From NCBI GenBank assembly GCA_965222125.1, contig CBDCTC010000006.1, positions 1,426,001 through 1,490,000 on the forward strand: DNA of 64,000 nucleotides, given 5' to 3'. Below the pieces are notes generated by a model. That model saw only the letters and a list, made by a program, of their open reading frames with translations, made no database searches and was not told where the DNA came from. Made by a program: the position numbers and the translations under genes. Below, one piece after another: positions 30,681-39,688 of the stretch. This DNA comes from CAZENU01 sp965222125. Lineage in GTDB: Bacteria > Chloroflexota > Dehalococcoidia > Lucifugimonadales > CAZENU01. Within the stretch, counting starts at the first letter, position 1. Each line of letters opens with the position of its first letter.

Positions 30681-31496
30681 CTAGTCGTAGGCGGCCGGGG
30701 CGTGGTCGCCGAGCAGGCGCCTCTGTGTCGGCGTCGCCCTGGCGAGGATGTCCGGTTCGAACTGGAAGCGGTTCAGGTACGGCGGGAACTTCTGGGCGAT
30801 CATGCGGTTGGCGTAGTGGACCTGCAGCAGGTACCTGGTCTGCCCGCTGCGGTTCGCCGTGCCCCTGTGCCACACCTCGCTCCTGAACATGACAACGTCG
30901 CCGGCCTTGCACAGCAGGCTCTGCTCGCCCTGTCCGTTCCACTCGGTGGCGCCGTCCGGGGGCCTTCCGGCGCGGTGGCTGCCCGGGATGAACTTGGTGG
31001 GGCCGAGCTCCTCGTACAGGTCGTCGAGGTAGTAGTGGGCGGTGGCGACGAGCACCGGCACCCGCACGCGCGGGTCCGACACGACGTCCTCCGGGAGCGG
31101 GAAGGGCAGCCAGTCGACGTGCAGGTCCTGGTCGGGCCGTCCGGGGCCGGTCACCCAGCCCGTCATGCCGATCACGTGGCACTCGATGGCGCGCCTGCCC
31201 GCGCGGCTGGTCAGGGTCTCCTGGGCGACCTCGAAGACTCCCGGCCGGTCCAGGAACTGGAGGAAGTGCGCGTCGCGGTTGAAGACGCACTTGATGTGCT
31301 TCTCGCGATAGCCGCCGTCCGTGCTGTCGCGGTCGAAGCTCTCCTTCCTGGCTTTGAGCCGGTCCATCGCAGCGCGGAGCTCGGCTATCTCGTCGGCGTT
31401 CAGGACGCCCGGGAAGTAGACGTAGCCGTCTCTCCTGAGAGCCTCCACACGGCTCTCGACGTCGGGGTAGGACACGAGGGGCGCGGACTGTACCAT
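30681..31496 (-). CDS. Phytanoyl-CoA dioxygenase (PhyH) family oxygenase
   Basis: About 271 residues of the Fe(II)/2-oxoglutarate PhyH family. The opening YVYFPGVLNADEIAELRAAM is typical. The facial triad is visible as the HxD of DLHVDWLPF and the distal His of EVWHRGTANRSG, with the 2-oxoglutarate-binding Arg shortly after (TRYLLQVHYANR). FIPGSHRAGR is the usual loop between them. Members hydroxylate fatty acyl chains, osmolytes, alkylphosphonates or natural products. I chose the ATG at 31496 because GGAGGTCCCGG precedes it; the frame runs on to 31631 without protein-like sequence. A long hairpin follows the stop. Confidence 0.88.
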   Translation of the reverse strand: MVQSAPLVSYPDVESRVEALRRDGYVYFPGVLNADEIAELRAAMDRLKARKESFDRDSTDGGYREKHIKCVFNRDAHFLQFLDRPGVFEVAQETLTSRAGRRAIECHVIGMTGWVTGPGRPDQDLHVDWLPFPLPEDVVSDPRVRVPVLVATAHYYLDDLYEELGPTKFIPGSHRAGRPPDGATEWNGQGEQSLLCKAGDVVMFRSEVWHRGTANRSGQTRYLLQVHYANRMIAQKFPPYLNRFQFEPDILARATPTQRRLLGDHAPAAYD

Positions 31497-31602
31497 CCGG
31501 GACCTCCGGAGAGCGGTGTGGGCGGGCCGATTCTCAACGCGGCGTAGGCTATCACAGACCGGCCGGTTCCGGTCGTAACAGGTCACGTTGGGGGGCTGCG
31601 TC

Positions 31603-31657
31603 GCGCCCCTCGATACGCGCCGATGCTGCATCGGCGCGTATCGGGGTGAACGGGTTG
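31603..31657. repeat. Hairpin intergenic repeat (family B, short form)
   Basis: CGCCCCTCGATACGCGCCGA to CGGGGTGAACGGGTTG. The centre (31611-31643) is a perfect 15-bp inverted repeat with a three-base loop. The same ends frame longer copies at 57036, 60761 and 63114 and another short one at 58095. It lies just beyond the 3' end of rluD. Confidence 0.85.
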
Positions 31658-31664
31658 CGGGGCC

Positions 31665-32591
31665 TCAATTCTGAACGGTTGCTCCCGGCGCGAGCGGCTC
31701 GAGGGATTGGAGGAAGCGGCGCAGGTCCTGCGGCAGCTCGGAGCGGAACTCGGCGGTCTCGCCCGAGCGCGGGTGCCGGAACGCCAGGAAGGCGGCGTGC
31801 AGGAACTGGCGGTCGAGTCCGGGCTCGCGCCGCCCGTAGGTCGGGTCGCCTGCCAGCGGGTGTCCGATGGAGGCGAAGTGGACGCGGACCTGGTGCGTCC
31901 GACCGGTCTTGGGGGAAGCCTCCACGAGGGTGTAGCCTCGGTAGCGCTCCAGCGCGCGGTACGGCGTGACGGACGGCCTGCCGTCTCGCACCACGGCCAT
32001 GCGCTGCCTCTGCCGCGGGTGGCGACCGAGCGGCGCCTCGATGACGGCTCGGGCCTCCGACGGCGCGCCCACGACGAGGCCTACGTAGCGCTTCGAGACG
32101 AGCCGGTCCTTGAACTGCGCGGTGAGGTTGGCGTGGGCCGCCTCGTTCTTCGCCGCGACGAGCAGCCCCGACGTGCCCTTGTCGAGCCGGTGAACTATGC
32201 CGGCGCGTCCCGGACCGCCGACGCCCTCGACCTCCGGGTAGAGCGCCAGCAGGGCGTTGGCTAGGGTGCCGTCGGCCTGGCCCGCGGCCGGGTGGACCGT
32301 CAGGCCGGGCGGCTTGTCGATGACGACCAGGTCGGCGTCCTCGTGCACCACCGACAGCCTGGCCGGTTGGGGCTTCAGGGCGTCCGAGACGGGCTCCGGC
32401 AGCGCCACGGCGACGGCCTGCCCGGCCGCGAGCCTGTGGGACGGCCTGACCCGCTCGGCGTCGACTGTGACGCGGCCGTCGGCTATCAGGCGCTGGACTC
32501 GGGTGCGGGACAGGTCGGGCAGGCTCTCGGCCAGGAACGCGTCCAGCCGCTGGCCGTCTTCCGCGGGCCTCAGCACCGCAGGGTCAGCCAT
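31665..32591 (-). CDS. rluD: RluD-family 23S rRNA pseudouridine synthase
   Basis: A 308-residue protein: an S4 RNA-binding domain (QRLDAFLAESLPDLSRTRVQ, residues 14-33, and the following ~30 residues), then the synthase domain with IDKPPGLTVHPAAG (91-104) and the catalytic motif HRLDKGTSG (134-142, nucleophile Asp 137), and later GRTHQVRVHFASIGHPLAGD. RluD-type enzymes convert uridines in helix 69 of 23S rRNA, though RluC-like specificity cannot be excluded. It lies 10 bases downstream of lspA on the same strand, a neighbour pair common in bacteria. Confidence 0.93.
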   Translation of the reverse strand: MADPAVLRPAEDGQRLDAFLAESLPDLSRTRVQRLIADGRVTVDAERVRPSHRLAAGQAVAVALPEPVSDALKPQPARLSVVHEDADLVVIDKPPGLTVHPAAGQADGTLANALLALYPEVEGVGGPGRAGIVHRLDKGTSGLLVAAKNEAAHANLTAQFKDRLVSKRYVGLVVGAPSEARAVIEAPLGRHPRQRQRMAVVRDGRPSVTPYRALERYRGYTLVEASPKTGRTHQVRVHFASIGHPLAGDPTYGRREPGLDRQFLHAAFLAFRHPRSGETAEFRSELPQDLRRFLQSLEPLAPGATVQN

Positions 32592-32601
32592 GCCGCCGCG
32601 C

Positions 32602-33168
32602 TCAGGTGGGGTCCGGTTCTTCCGCCGCCTCGCGCTCGCCGTCCTTGGGAGCGCCCGAGAAGGCGAGCATGACGGCGAGGAGCAATATCCCGACGACGAT
32701 GGACGAGTCGGCGACGTTGAAGGTGGGCCATGGCCCGACGTCTATGAAATCGACGACGGCGCCGTGTCGGAGCCGGTCGATCAGGTTCCCGACCGCGCCT
32801 CCGAGCTGCAGGCCGATGGCGAGCCTCAGCATCGGGTAGGACAGGGCGCGCGTCCGGTAGAAGTAGAAGAGAAAGCCGATGGCGAACACGGACAGGAGGA
32901 TCAGGGTGACGGTCTGGCCGGGGAAGAGGCCGAAGGCGGTGCCGCTGTTGGTCCTGTAGACGATGCGGAAGAAGCCTTCGGCGGGCCACGCCTCGTACAG
33001 GTCGAGGTTCGACTTGACGATCTGCTTCGTCGCCTGGTCGAGCGCGATCACTCCAAGCAGCGGCACCAGGAGCAGCCAGTCGCGAAACAGTGCGACGGGC
33101 GTCTGCCGTGTGGTCGACGCGGGGGCGCCCGCGTCGGTGTTTGCGCCGTCGGCCGTGTGGTCTGCCAT
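32602..33168 (-). CDS. lspA: Lipoprotein signal peptidase (SPase II)
   Basis: About 188 residues with four membrane helices. Conserved boxes: VIALDQATKQIVKSNL (first catalytic-region box), YRTNSGTAFGLF, and the two catalytic aspartates in GGAVGNLIDRLRHGAVVDF (NLIDR) and FNVADSSI. It cleaves signal peptides of lipid-modified lipoproteins, of which this window encodes at least seven. The ATG at 33168 (MADHTADG) is preferred over the start at 33225. The protein is somewhat long at both ends, with a hydrophilic N-terminal tail of about 25 residues. It heads the lspA-rluD unit. Confidence 0.93.
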   Translation of the reverse strand: MADHTADGANTDAGAPASTTRQTPVALFRDWLLLVPLLGVIALDQATKQIVKSNLDLYEAWPAEGFFRIVYRTNSGTAFGLFPGQTVTLILLSVFAIGFLFYFYRTRALSYPMLRLAIGLQLGGAVGNLIDRLRHGAVVDFIDVGPWPTFNVADSSIVVGILLLAVMLAFSGAPKDGEREAAEEPDPT

Positions 33169-33552
33169 TCTGCTCACCGGAATCGCGCTCGGAGCGCTTC
33201 GGGGCCTGAATCGCCTTACAGCCAAGCTAACACGCGCCGTCCGGCCGTAGCAAGACGGCCGCGGCGCGGGCCTGCGTTTTGGCGGTAGCGGACGCGGTCA
33301 CTCGTCTCATCTGTCTCGTTTTGTCTCATTCTGTACCACGTCCTATCTGGCGGGTGAGACACCGTGCCGGGAAATGAGACACCCGGCATGCTGTTCGATC
33401 TGAGCCGGACGGCCGCTGCATGAAGTGGAACAGTGGGGTCCGACGCGGCGCGATCAGTGCCGGCCTGCCTCATGGGGGGGCGCGATGAGCCTGGCCTGGT
33501 CCGCGCGGGCATAGTAGTACAGATGTACGCCTGCGGCAACTTGGCCGTGCAG
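33169..33552. other. Gene-free region upstream of lspA
   Basis: No protein-like frame is seen in these 384 bases. Around 33300-33400 a cluster of GAGACA/TCTCATT motifs occurs (TCTCATCTGTCTCGTTTTGT and similar), an oddly repetitive A+T-rich patch of unknown role. The right part leads into the modular repeat copy next to the insertion sequence. Confidence 0.4.
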
Positions 33553-33718
33553 CCTGGATTCCCCACCTGATTGGGCCGGCCGGCGTGACGGACTGCTTTG
33601 GGTGTGACGGCGGCGCACCTTTCCGGGGATGGCTTTCCGCGTTCGGAGACCTTTGCGTAACTCCCGTTGCGGGAGACAGCGTGGCGGAGATGCCTGGCAG
33701 GGACCCCCAACCCTGATT
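33553..33718. repeat. Modular intergenic repeat, copy C2 (interrupted by the insertion sequence)
   Basis: Runs from CCTGGATTCCCCACCTGATT through TGACGGACTGCTTTGGGTGT and CTCCCGTTGCGGGAGACAGC to CCCCCAACCCTG, matching 52311-52475 in the same orientation. The homology stops abruptly at about 33718, where the other copies continue into a REP palindrome, and A+T-richer DNA of the insertion sequence begins. The missing right part is not found beyond the transposase. Confidence 0.8.
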
Positions 33719-35700
33719 CTGTCGTAAAAAGTCGTGGTTGAGGGTTGTGGGATTGAGGATAATAGGTCCTGGAGAAGGTGGAGGAGAGAAGACTCAGGAG
33801 CAGGAGCAGGAGTAGGCAGTCGATGTTTCGAACGAGAGAGCCTCAAGAGAGCTTATGGCAGTCGGAGTTTCTGATCACGCCGAGGAAGGCAAGGCTGATG
33901 CGGAGGAGTTGGGCGCAGGTGTTTCGGAAGGAGGCTCTGCCGCTGATAGACGAGGAGCGGTTCGCTGCGATGTACAGCGCGGACATGGGCAGGCCCAACC
34001 GCGCGGTGCAGACGGTGCTCGGGGTGCTGGTGCTCAAGGAGATGTTCGATCTGACGGACATCGAGGCCCTGGAGGAGTTGGAGTTCAACCTGCTGTGGCA
34101 TCACGCGCTGGGGTTGGAGATGGAGGAGGCACACCTTGCGCAAAAGACGCTGCACAACTTCCGCGTGCGGTTGATGGAGCACGACGGGGGGCGGTTGGCG
34201 TTCTGCGAGACGACGGACCGGATGATCGAGGCTCTGGGTCTTCGTACAGGCAAGCAGCGCGTTGACTCTACGCACATCATGAGCAACATCGCGGTGTTGA
34301 CGCGGTTGGGGCTGTTCTGCGAGACGATCCGGGTGTTTCTGCTGGCGGTGAGCCGTGAGCACCCTGGCTTGGGAGAAGGGATTGGGGATAGTCTGGCCCA
34401 GCGGTACCTGAAGGAGACCGCAGAAGCAACCCGATACGAGGACGCGCGTTCGGAAGAGGGGCGTCGCCGGCTGTCGGTGTGCGCGCGCGACGTGTACCGG
34501 CTGGTCGATCGGTTCCGCGGGACGGCGGTGGCGCAGATGGACGAGTACGGGCTGTTGGAGCGGCTGTTGCGCGAGCAGTGCCACGTGGGTCGTCACAGGG
34601 ACGGTCGTCCCGGAGCGGATGACGACGATGCGGCAGAGGGGAAGGTGCCGATAGCGCTGAGGGAGCCGAGGGATGTGCGGTCGGACTCGCTGCAGACACC
34701 GCACGACCCTGCGGTGACCTACAGCGGACACAAGGGGAAGGGATACGAGGTGCAGGTGGCCGAGACGTGTGAGAGCGACAACGCCGTTCAGATGATCACG
34801 CACGTGGAGGTCACGCCATCGAGCGGCAGCGACTCTGTGGTGACGACGCGGGTGATCGACGAGTTGAGTGAACGGGGGATAGGTCCTTCGGAGCTGTGGG
34901 CGGACACGTCATATGGTTCTGGCCGGAACGGATGGGAGGCGGAGCGCAGGGGTACGGAGCTGGTGAGCCCGGTCGGTGGCCGGTCGCACAAGGAACCCGA
35001 CGGAGGTGGTGATGAGCCGGTCAGACTGACTGCTGCTGACTTTGACATCGACGTTATGGCGACGAGGAGTGCGGTGTGTCCCGCGGGACATGGGGCGGTG
35101 GCGGAGTACGAGGATGAGGATGCGCCTGAGCGGGTGGAGATACACTTCGCCCGGGCGGTGTGTGAGCCCTGCGCGCTGCGTGCCCGGTGTCCTGTGAGGT
35201 GGCGCAGTCGCCCTGAGCTTGGGGGAGAGTGGTCACGGGGTGGAGCCTACGTGCTGAGTGCGGACCTGGCGAGGATGAACATCGCACGGAGGCGTGCGGC
35301 AGAGTCAGACGGACAGTGGCGCAAACGGTACGGGCTGCGTGCGGGGATAGAGGGGACGAACTCGGAGATGAAACGGCGCCATGGTCTTGGCCGCTTACGG
35401 GTACGTGGCGGCGAGAGGGTCCGGCTCGCCGTCTACCTCAAGGCCCTGGCATGCAACGTCAAGCGGATGGTCGGGGCACGACTGATCGAGATGGACGAGA
35501 CGTTGGCCCGGCCGGCTGCCCTGGCCACTGTCCCCGCCGCTGCATGACCTTGCGGGTGACGCTGCCAACCCGGTAATCTCTTCCCGGACGGCGTTGGTCG
35601 CACCACAACGACCTCATCGGCCACTACACAAGCCCCAACCGGAACATCCAACCCCTCCACACCTAAACCGTCCTCACTCCCCAGTACCAACCCGAAAGCC
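33719..35700 (+). mobile_element. IS1182-type insertion sequence (limits approximate)
   Basis: The element carries one complete transposase gene (33778-35547). Its left limit is set by the break in the repeat at about 33718. Its right limit lies somewhere between the transposase stop and the start of the pentapeptide gene. I could not identify clean terminal inverted repeats or a target-site duplication by eye. Both flanking loci (the repeat on the left and the pentapeptide gene end on the right) look truncated, so insertion may have been accompanied by a deletion. Confidence 0.65.
33778..35547 (+). CDS. IS1182-family transposase
   Basis: A 589-residue DDE transposase. The N-terminal DUF772 region reads RRSWAQVFRKEALPLIDEER, then NRAVQTVLGVLVLKEMFDLT and LLWHHALGLEMEE. 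Catalytic-core marks are KQRVDSTHIMSNIAVLTRL (first Asp), ELWADTSYGSGRNGWEAE (second Asp), a Cys-rich segment CPAGHGAV..CEPCALRARCPV, and the C-terminal GLRAGIEGTNSEMKRRHGLG with the Glu. Length and order agree with full-length IS1182 transposases, so it may be active. The N-terminal 14 residues are almost only Arg and Ser, suggesting the real start may be the ATG at 33823 (MFRTREPQES). Confidence 0.9.
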   Translation: MEERRLRSRSRSRQSMFRTREPQESLWQSEFLITPRKARLMRRSWAQVFRKEALPLIDEERFAAMYSADMGRPNRAVQTVLGVLVLKEMFDLTDIEALEELEFNLLWHHALGLEMEEAHLAQKTLHNFRVRLMEHDGGRLAFCETTDRMIEALGLRTGKQRVDSTHIMSNIAVLTRLGLFCETIRVFLLAVSREHPGLGEGIGDSLAQRYLKETAEATRYEDARSEEGRRRLSVCARDVYRLVDRFRGTAVAQMDEYGLLERLLREQCHVGRHRDGRPGADDDDAAEGKVPIALREPRDVRSDSLQTPHDPAVTYSGHKGKGYEVQVAETCESDNAVQMITHVEVTPSSGSDSVVTTRVIDELSERGIGPSELWADTSYGSGRNGWEAERRGTELVSPVGGRSHKEPDGGGDEPVRLTAADFDIDVMATRSAVCPAGHGAVAEYEDEDAPERVEIHFARAVCEPCALRARCPVRWRSRPELGGEWSRGGAYVLSADLARMNIARRRAAESDGQWRKRYGLRAGIEGTNSEMKRRHGLGRLRVRGGERVRLAVYLKALACNVKRMVGARLIEMDETLARPAALATVPAAA

Positions 35701-35705
35701 CCTTG

Positions 35706-37054
35706 TTACGAGGAAATCAAGTTTGTATCGTAGAGGATCGCTCCAGACAGGTCCGCACCCAGAACTTGGCGCTTGACAGGGCAGCGTGCCGAAGCTGCAC
35801 GCCGGATAGGTTGGCCTGCCGCAGTCTCGCGCTGGACAAGCCCGCATACGGGAGTACTGCGCCGGACAAGTTGGCCTTTGTGAGCCACGCCCCTGACAGC
35901 CTTGCGGCTCGAACCTGCAAATGGCTCATGTCCGCGCCACGCAGATACAGTTTGAAGTCTTCGCAATGTTCTAGAGAAATGCTTGCGAGACTGCGAGACC
36001 CTATCGCTTGCATAACGTCTTGAACATCCGCTCGTAGTGTCCATTTTAGGTCATCCTGTTCTTCATCGCTTTCAGGGTGGAACTCAATCCCTGTGTCCTT
36101 GGTCGGGTGGCGCACGAATGCGCAGAACAGGCGCATAACTTGGACGTGGTAGGAACGTGGATACTTTTCGGAGAGGCGTTGTAGTGTGCATATGCCACCC
36201 GTTCGGACAGACAAGACTTCGCTGCCGAGCATCTCGGCTCCCTTCTGGTAGCGTTCGTTCAGCATACTGCGTCGAGCCGCAGCGGCCTGTCTCTGTGCCG
36301 CCGATGCTTGTCTGTCGGCCACGAGTGCTCGCCAGATCGCCAATGGAACGGCGACCAAACCGGCTATGACTAGGCCGACGTTGCGTATCGTTGCGCTCGC
36401 GGACTCGTCATCACTTAGCCAGTCCCCCAGTGCGAACGCGAGACAAAAACCGATGACTGCAACGAACAATGTAGTGGTGATCCAGAAAACACGGGACTCG
36501 GACAGTTGACAGTAAGCACGAAGGCTGCGCATCCCGTCGCCCAGGCTAGTTCTCTTGAGTGAGACACTTGGTTGTACATCAATCGGACCATCCGGCTCAG
36601 CATTGCTTCTTGAACTCGACTTGAGTAGTCGTTGGCACTTCCGAAACAGAAACCTGAACAGAGCAATCACTTGAGGTCTGAAGCCAATTAAAAGGAACAT
36701 CCCGAAACCGCCCCAGAACAGATACGGAGACCACCATTGGTCGTGGGGGAGTTCGGAGTATGAAGACAGCCAGCTGAGGAGGAACAAGACCAATATGAGC
36801 TGCTGTAGGACTGGCCAGACAGCTCGAATTGTACGAAGCCCGCGACTCTCAAGCGGGGTTACGATGGAAGCCGTAGCTAGGAACAGCGACAGGCCGAACA
36901 GACCAAGGATGAATGCGAGTACCACAGTCCTTGTATAGTCGGGGACCGTAAGTATCCAGAGTAGCTTCACGGTGCCTTCTGAGCGTTCCCACATCGTCCA
37001 TGACTGGCCGACTAGGAGAGCTCTAAGAGAGGGCGACCGCGGTGTTGCTGGCAA
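35706..37054 (-). CDS. Pentapeptide-repeat membrane protein, frameshifted near its end
   Basis: About 445 residues. Four hydrophobic helices near the N-terminus (VVLAFILGLFGLSLFLATAS, LQQLILVLFLLSWLSS, VFWITTTLFVAVIGFCLAFA and NVGLVIAGLVAVPLAIW) are followed by a coiled helix (ADRQASAAQRQAAAARRSML), then RYQKGAEMLGSEVLSVRTGG and a pentapeptide-repeat block (LRGADMSHLQVRAARLSGAW, LTKANLSGAVLPYAGLSSAR). Near 35765 the frame slips: the main frame ends SSTIQT at 35717 while the other frame continues GADLSGAILYDTNLISS to 35706. Base composition is clearly lower in G+C than its neighbours, suggesting recent transfer. The related N-terminal module occurs in sensor- or defence-like proteins; the role here is unknown. 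Confidence 0.72.
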
Positions 37055-37354
37055 GCCAATCTTCTTTCAGTGTTGCCAACTCCGTATCGTTCATTCTCTC
37101 CTCCTCGATGCACTCGGTCGGTAGGCGTTAATGAGAACTCGCAACTCTTCGTCCGCCTGGGAAAGCCAAGTGATCCGTTGTGTAGGGAGCGATGCAGGCC
37201 CGAGTCTTCATTATCCAGGTCGGGTCAGTCCGATGCTGATGGGGTCCCGGCCCCCGTATCTCACCCTTCGGCACCCTGTGGTCGACGCGGGGCTCGGTGA
37301 GTTGTAGTGGGGCTCTGCCTGCTCGAACCGCGGTGCCGGCGTCCGGCCCCGGAG
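37055..37354. other. Gene-free region between the pentapeptide gene and the enolase-superfamily gene
   Basis: Nothing convincing is seen in these 300 bases. The left part shares the lower G+C of the pentapeptide gene; composition rises towards the right, so the boundary of the low-G+C island probably lies near 37200. Confidence 0.4.
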
Positions 37355-38527
37355 TCAGGGGCCCTCTTCGTGGTAGTGCCGGATCGGGCGGGGCGGCTGC
37401 TCGACGTAGGGGTTGGCTAGCAGGGCCTGCTCGTTCAGGTCGAGGCCGAGGCCCGGGCGCTCGGTCAGATCTATGTAGCCGTTCTCCACAGTTAGCGGGT
37501 CGACCGAAATCTCGTTGCCGGTCTCTTCGAAGTTCACGAAGTACTCGGTGATCAGGAAGTTCGGCATGCCCGCGGCCGCCTGCACCGTCGCGGCCAGCGC
37601 GATGGTCGTGCTGTTGTAGTTGTGCGGCGATACGGCGACGTAGTACGGTTCCGCCATCGCGGCGATCTCCTTCAGCTCCAGGATGCCGCCGCAGTTGCAC
37701 ACGTCCGGGTTGATGATGTCGGCGGCGCGGCGCTCGAACACCTCCCTGAATGCGGCCTTGGTGTAGAGGGTCTCGCCCGTCACGATCGGGACGCGCGTCC
37801 TCTCGCGCACCTCGGCCAGCGCCGGCACGTTCTCGGCGGGGACAGGCTCCTCGTACCAGAACGGACTGAACTGCTCCAGCTCCCTGGCGAAGCGGATCGC
37901 GTTCATCGGCGAGAGACGGCGGTGCCCCTCGATCAGCAGGTCGACGTCCGGGCCGACCGCCTTCCGCACGGCGCGGACGACCTCGATGGCCGACTGCTCG
38001 ACTTCCCTGGGGACGAAGGACCGCCACGGCCTCGGGAACGGGTCGAACTTCATTGCGGTGAATCCCCGGGCGACCGTCTCGGCGGCCTTCTCGGCGTACT
38101 CGTCGGGATGTGACGAGCCCGCGTACCAGCCGTTGGCGTACACGCGGATGCGGCCGCGGCACGGCCCGCCGAGCAGCTGGTAGACGGGCACGCCCAGCTT
38201 CTTGCCGACGACGTCCCACAGCGCCTGCTCGATGCCGCTCAGCGCGCAGTACAGGTCCATCGAGCCGCGGCGGCTGCTGAAGTCGTCGTAGACGATCGAG
38301 CTGAAGTGCTTGATGGCGAACGGGTCGCGGCCCACCAGGTACCGCCCCAGCTCGCGGACGTGCTCTTCGATGGCACGGTCGCGGTCGAGCTGCGTGTAGG
38401 CCTCTCCCCAGCCCTCGATCCCCTCGTCCGTCTCCACCTTGACGAACAGCCAGTTCTTGCCACCGACGACGCCCGCCCGCTTGGCGGACGGAGTCACGAG
38501 AAATGTCTTCAGCCCAGTAACTTTCAT
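37355..38527 (-). CDS. Mandelate racemase / galactonate dehydratase family enzyme
   Basis: A 390-residue enolase-superfamily protein. The N-terminal capping domain (about 1-125) contains KNWLFVKVETDEGIEGWGEA. The barrel has FTAMKFDPFPRPW (Lys), DLLIEGHRRLS (metal Glu and His), FWYEEPVPAEN (metal Glu), VTGETLYTK (metal Glu) and VSPHNYNSTTI (catalytic His). This pattern is closest to galactonate/sugar-acid dehydratases, which remove water from aldonic acids; the precise sugar acid is not determined. It is 31 bases downstream of the deacetylase-fold gene on the same strand. Confidence 0.88.
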   Translation of the reverse strand: MKVTGLKTFLVTPSAKRAGVVGGKNWLFVKVETDEGIEGWGEAYTQLDRDRAIEEHVRELGRYLVGRDPFAIKHFSSIVYDDFSSRRGSMDLYCALSGIEQALWDVVGKKLGVPVYQLLGGPCRGRIRVYANGWYAGSSHPDEYAEKAAETVARGFTAMKFDPFPRPWRSFVPREVEQSAIEVVRAVRKAVGPDVDLLIEGHRRLSPMNAIRFARELEQFSPFWYEEPVPAENVPALAEVRERTRVPIVTGETLYTKAAFREVFERRAADIINPDVCNCGGILELKEIAAMAEPYYVAVSPHNYNSTTIALAATVQAAAGMPNFLITEYFVNFEETGNEISVDPLTVENGYIDLTERPGLGLDLNEQALLANPYVEQPPRPIRHYHEEGP

Positions 38528-38557
38528 CTGTCTCTCCCGCTCGGACTGCGTTCGGCC

Positions 38558-39685
38558 CTATCCCAGTCGATGTGTCGGGAAGACGGCGCGCTGGACGTCG
38601 AGCACGCTGCGCTCGGCGAACGTGCGCGCGTCGTCCCGCAGCTGCTGCCGCACGGGCGCCTCCTCCGCGTCTCGCAGCGAGGATACGCCGTAGGAGTCGC
38701 GGTACGGCGCCCGGATATCGTCGGGGAGGTCCTGCTCGGACAGCACGCCGAAGGCCAGCGTCCAAGCCCGTGCCACCGCCTGCAGATCGTACCCGCCGCC
38801 GCCGAGCGTCAGCCACAGCGGCGCAACTTCGGCGAACCCGGCCACGGCCTCCGCGAAGCCCTGCACCGTCAGCGCGAGGTGCGTGATCGGGTCGAGGTAG
38901 TGGGAGTCGATCCCGATCTGCGTCACCAACGCGTCCGGCCGGAACGCCTCCAACAGCGGGACGACCGTCTCCCGGAACGCCCAGAGGTACGTCTCGTCGG
39001 TCGTGTAGGGGTACAGCGGGACGTTGACCGAGTAGCCGCCGCCGCTGCCGGTCCCCGTCTCGTTGGTGAACCCCGTGCCCGGGAAGATGAACGCTCCCGA
39101 CTCGTGTACCGACACCGTCAGCACCTCGTCGGTGTTGTAGAAGGCGGCCTGCACGCCGTCGCCGTGGTGGCAGTCGATGTCGACGTAGGCCACGCGCATA
39201 CCGGCTTTCGTCAGCGCCTGTATGGCCAGCACAGGGTCGTTGAAGACGCAGAAGCCCGAGGCGCGGTCCGCCATGGCGTGGTGGAGACCGCCGGATATGC
39301 TCATGGCCGCCTCGACCTCGCCCGCCAGGAGCATGTCCACGGCCTTGAGCGAGGCCCCGGTGGACCAGAGCGCGGCCTCGTACATCCCCCCGTAGATGGG
39401 GTTGTCGCCGGCGCCCAGGTTGAAGGTGCTGGGGTAGGACGGAAGCAGCCCCGCGCTGAAGCTTCGCACCGCCTCGACGTACTCCCCGACGTGGAACCCG
39501 AGCACCTCTTCTTCGGCAGCCATCCTCGGCTCCACGAGCGACACGTTAGCGGCCGAGAAGGCGTCGTACGACTCCAGCAGCTCGTACACGTACCGCAGCC
39601 GCGCGGGCTTCATCGGGTGCTCCGGGCTGAGCACGTGACGCGACAGAACATCGCTGTAGACGAAGGCGGCCTTCCTGGCGGTCAC
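38558..39685 (-). CDS. Histone-deacetylase-fold (AcuC-like) protein
   Basis: A 375-residue arginase/deacetylase-fold protein. Active-site residues are all visible: the HH pair in ISGGLHHAMAD (135-136), zinc ligands in YVDIDCHHGDG (Asp 171, His 173) and QIGIDSHYLDP (Asp 260), and LTLGGGGYDL with the following Tyr. Bacterial members deacetylate acetyl-lysine (AcuC acts on acetyl-CoA synthetase) or acetylpolyamines. The overall opening (PEHPMKPARLRYVYELLESY) is that of AcuC. It starts four bases after the FIST gene stop, so the two are co-transcribed and perhaps functionally linked. Confidence 0.9.
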   Translation of the reverse strand: MTARKAAFVYSDVLSRHVLSPEHPMKPARLRYVYELLESYDAFSAANVSLVEPRMAAEEEVLGFHVGEYVEAVRSFSAGLLPSYPSTFNLGAGDNPIYGGMYEAALWSTGASLKAVDMLLAGEVEAAMSISGGLHHAMADRASGFCVFNDPVLAIQALTKAGMRVAYVDIDCHHGDGVQAAFYNTDEVLTVSVHESGAFIFPGTGFTNETGTGSGGGYSVNVPLYPYTTDETYLWAFRETVVPLLEAFRPDALVTQIGIDSHYLDPITHLALTVQGFAEAVAGFAEVAPLWLTLGGGGYDLQAVARAWTLAFGVLSEQDLPDDIRAPYRDSYGVSSLRDAEEAPVRQQLRDDARTFAERSVLDVQRAVFPTHRLG

Positions 39686-39688
39686 GGC

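Noticed and set aside
30640..30685. CRISPR-like repeat
   Set aside because: A single hairpin with no regularly spaced repeats. No CRISPR array was found anywhere in the window.
35548..35705. Terminal inverted repeats of the IS1182 element
   Set aside because: Candidate G/T-rich ends align only weakly with the left flank, and no target-site duplication could be matched, so exact ends are not claimed.
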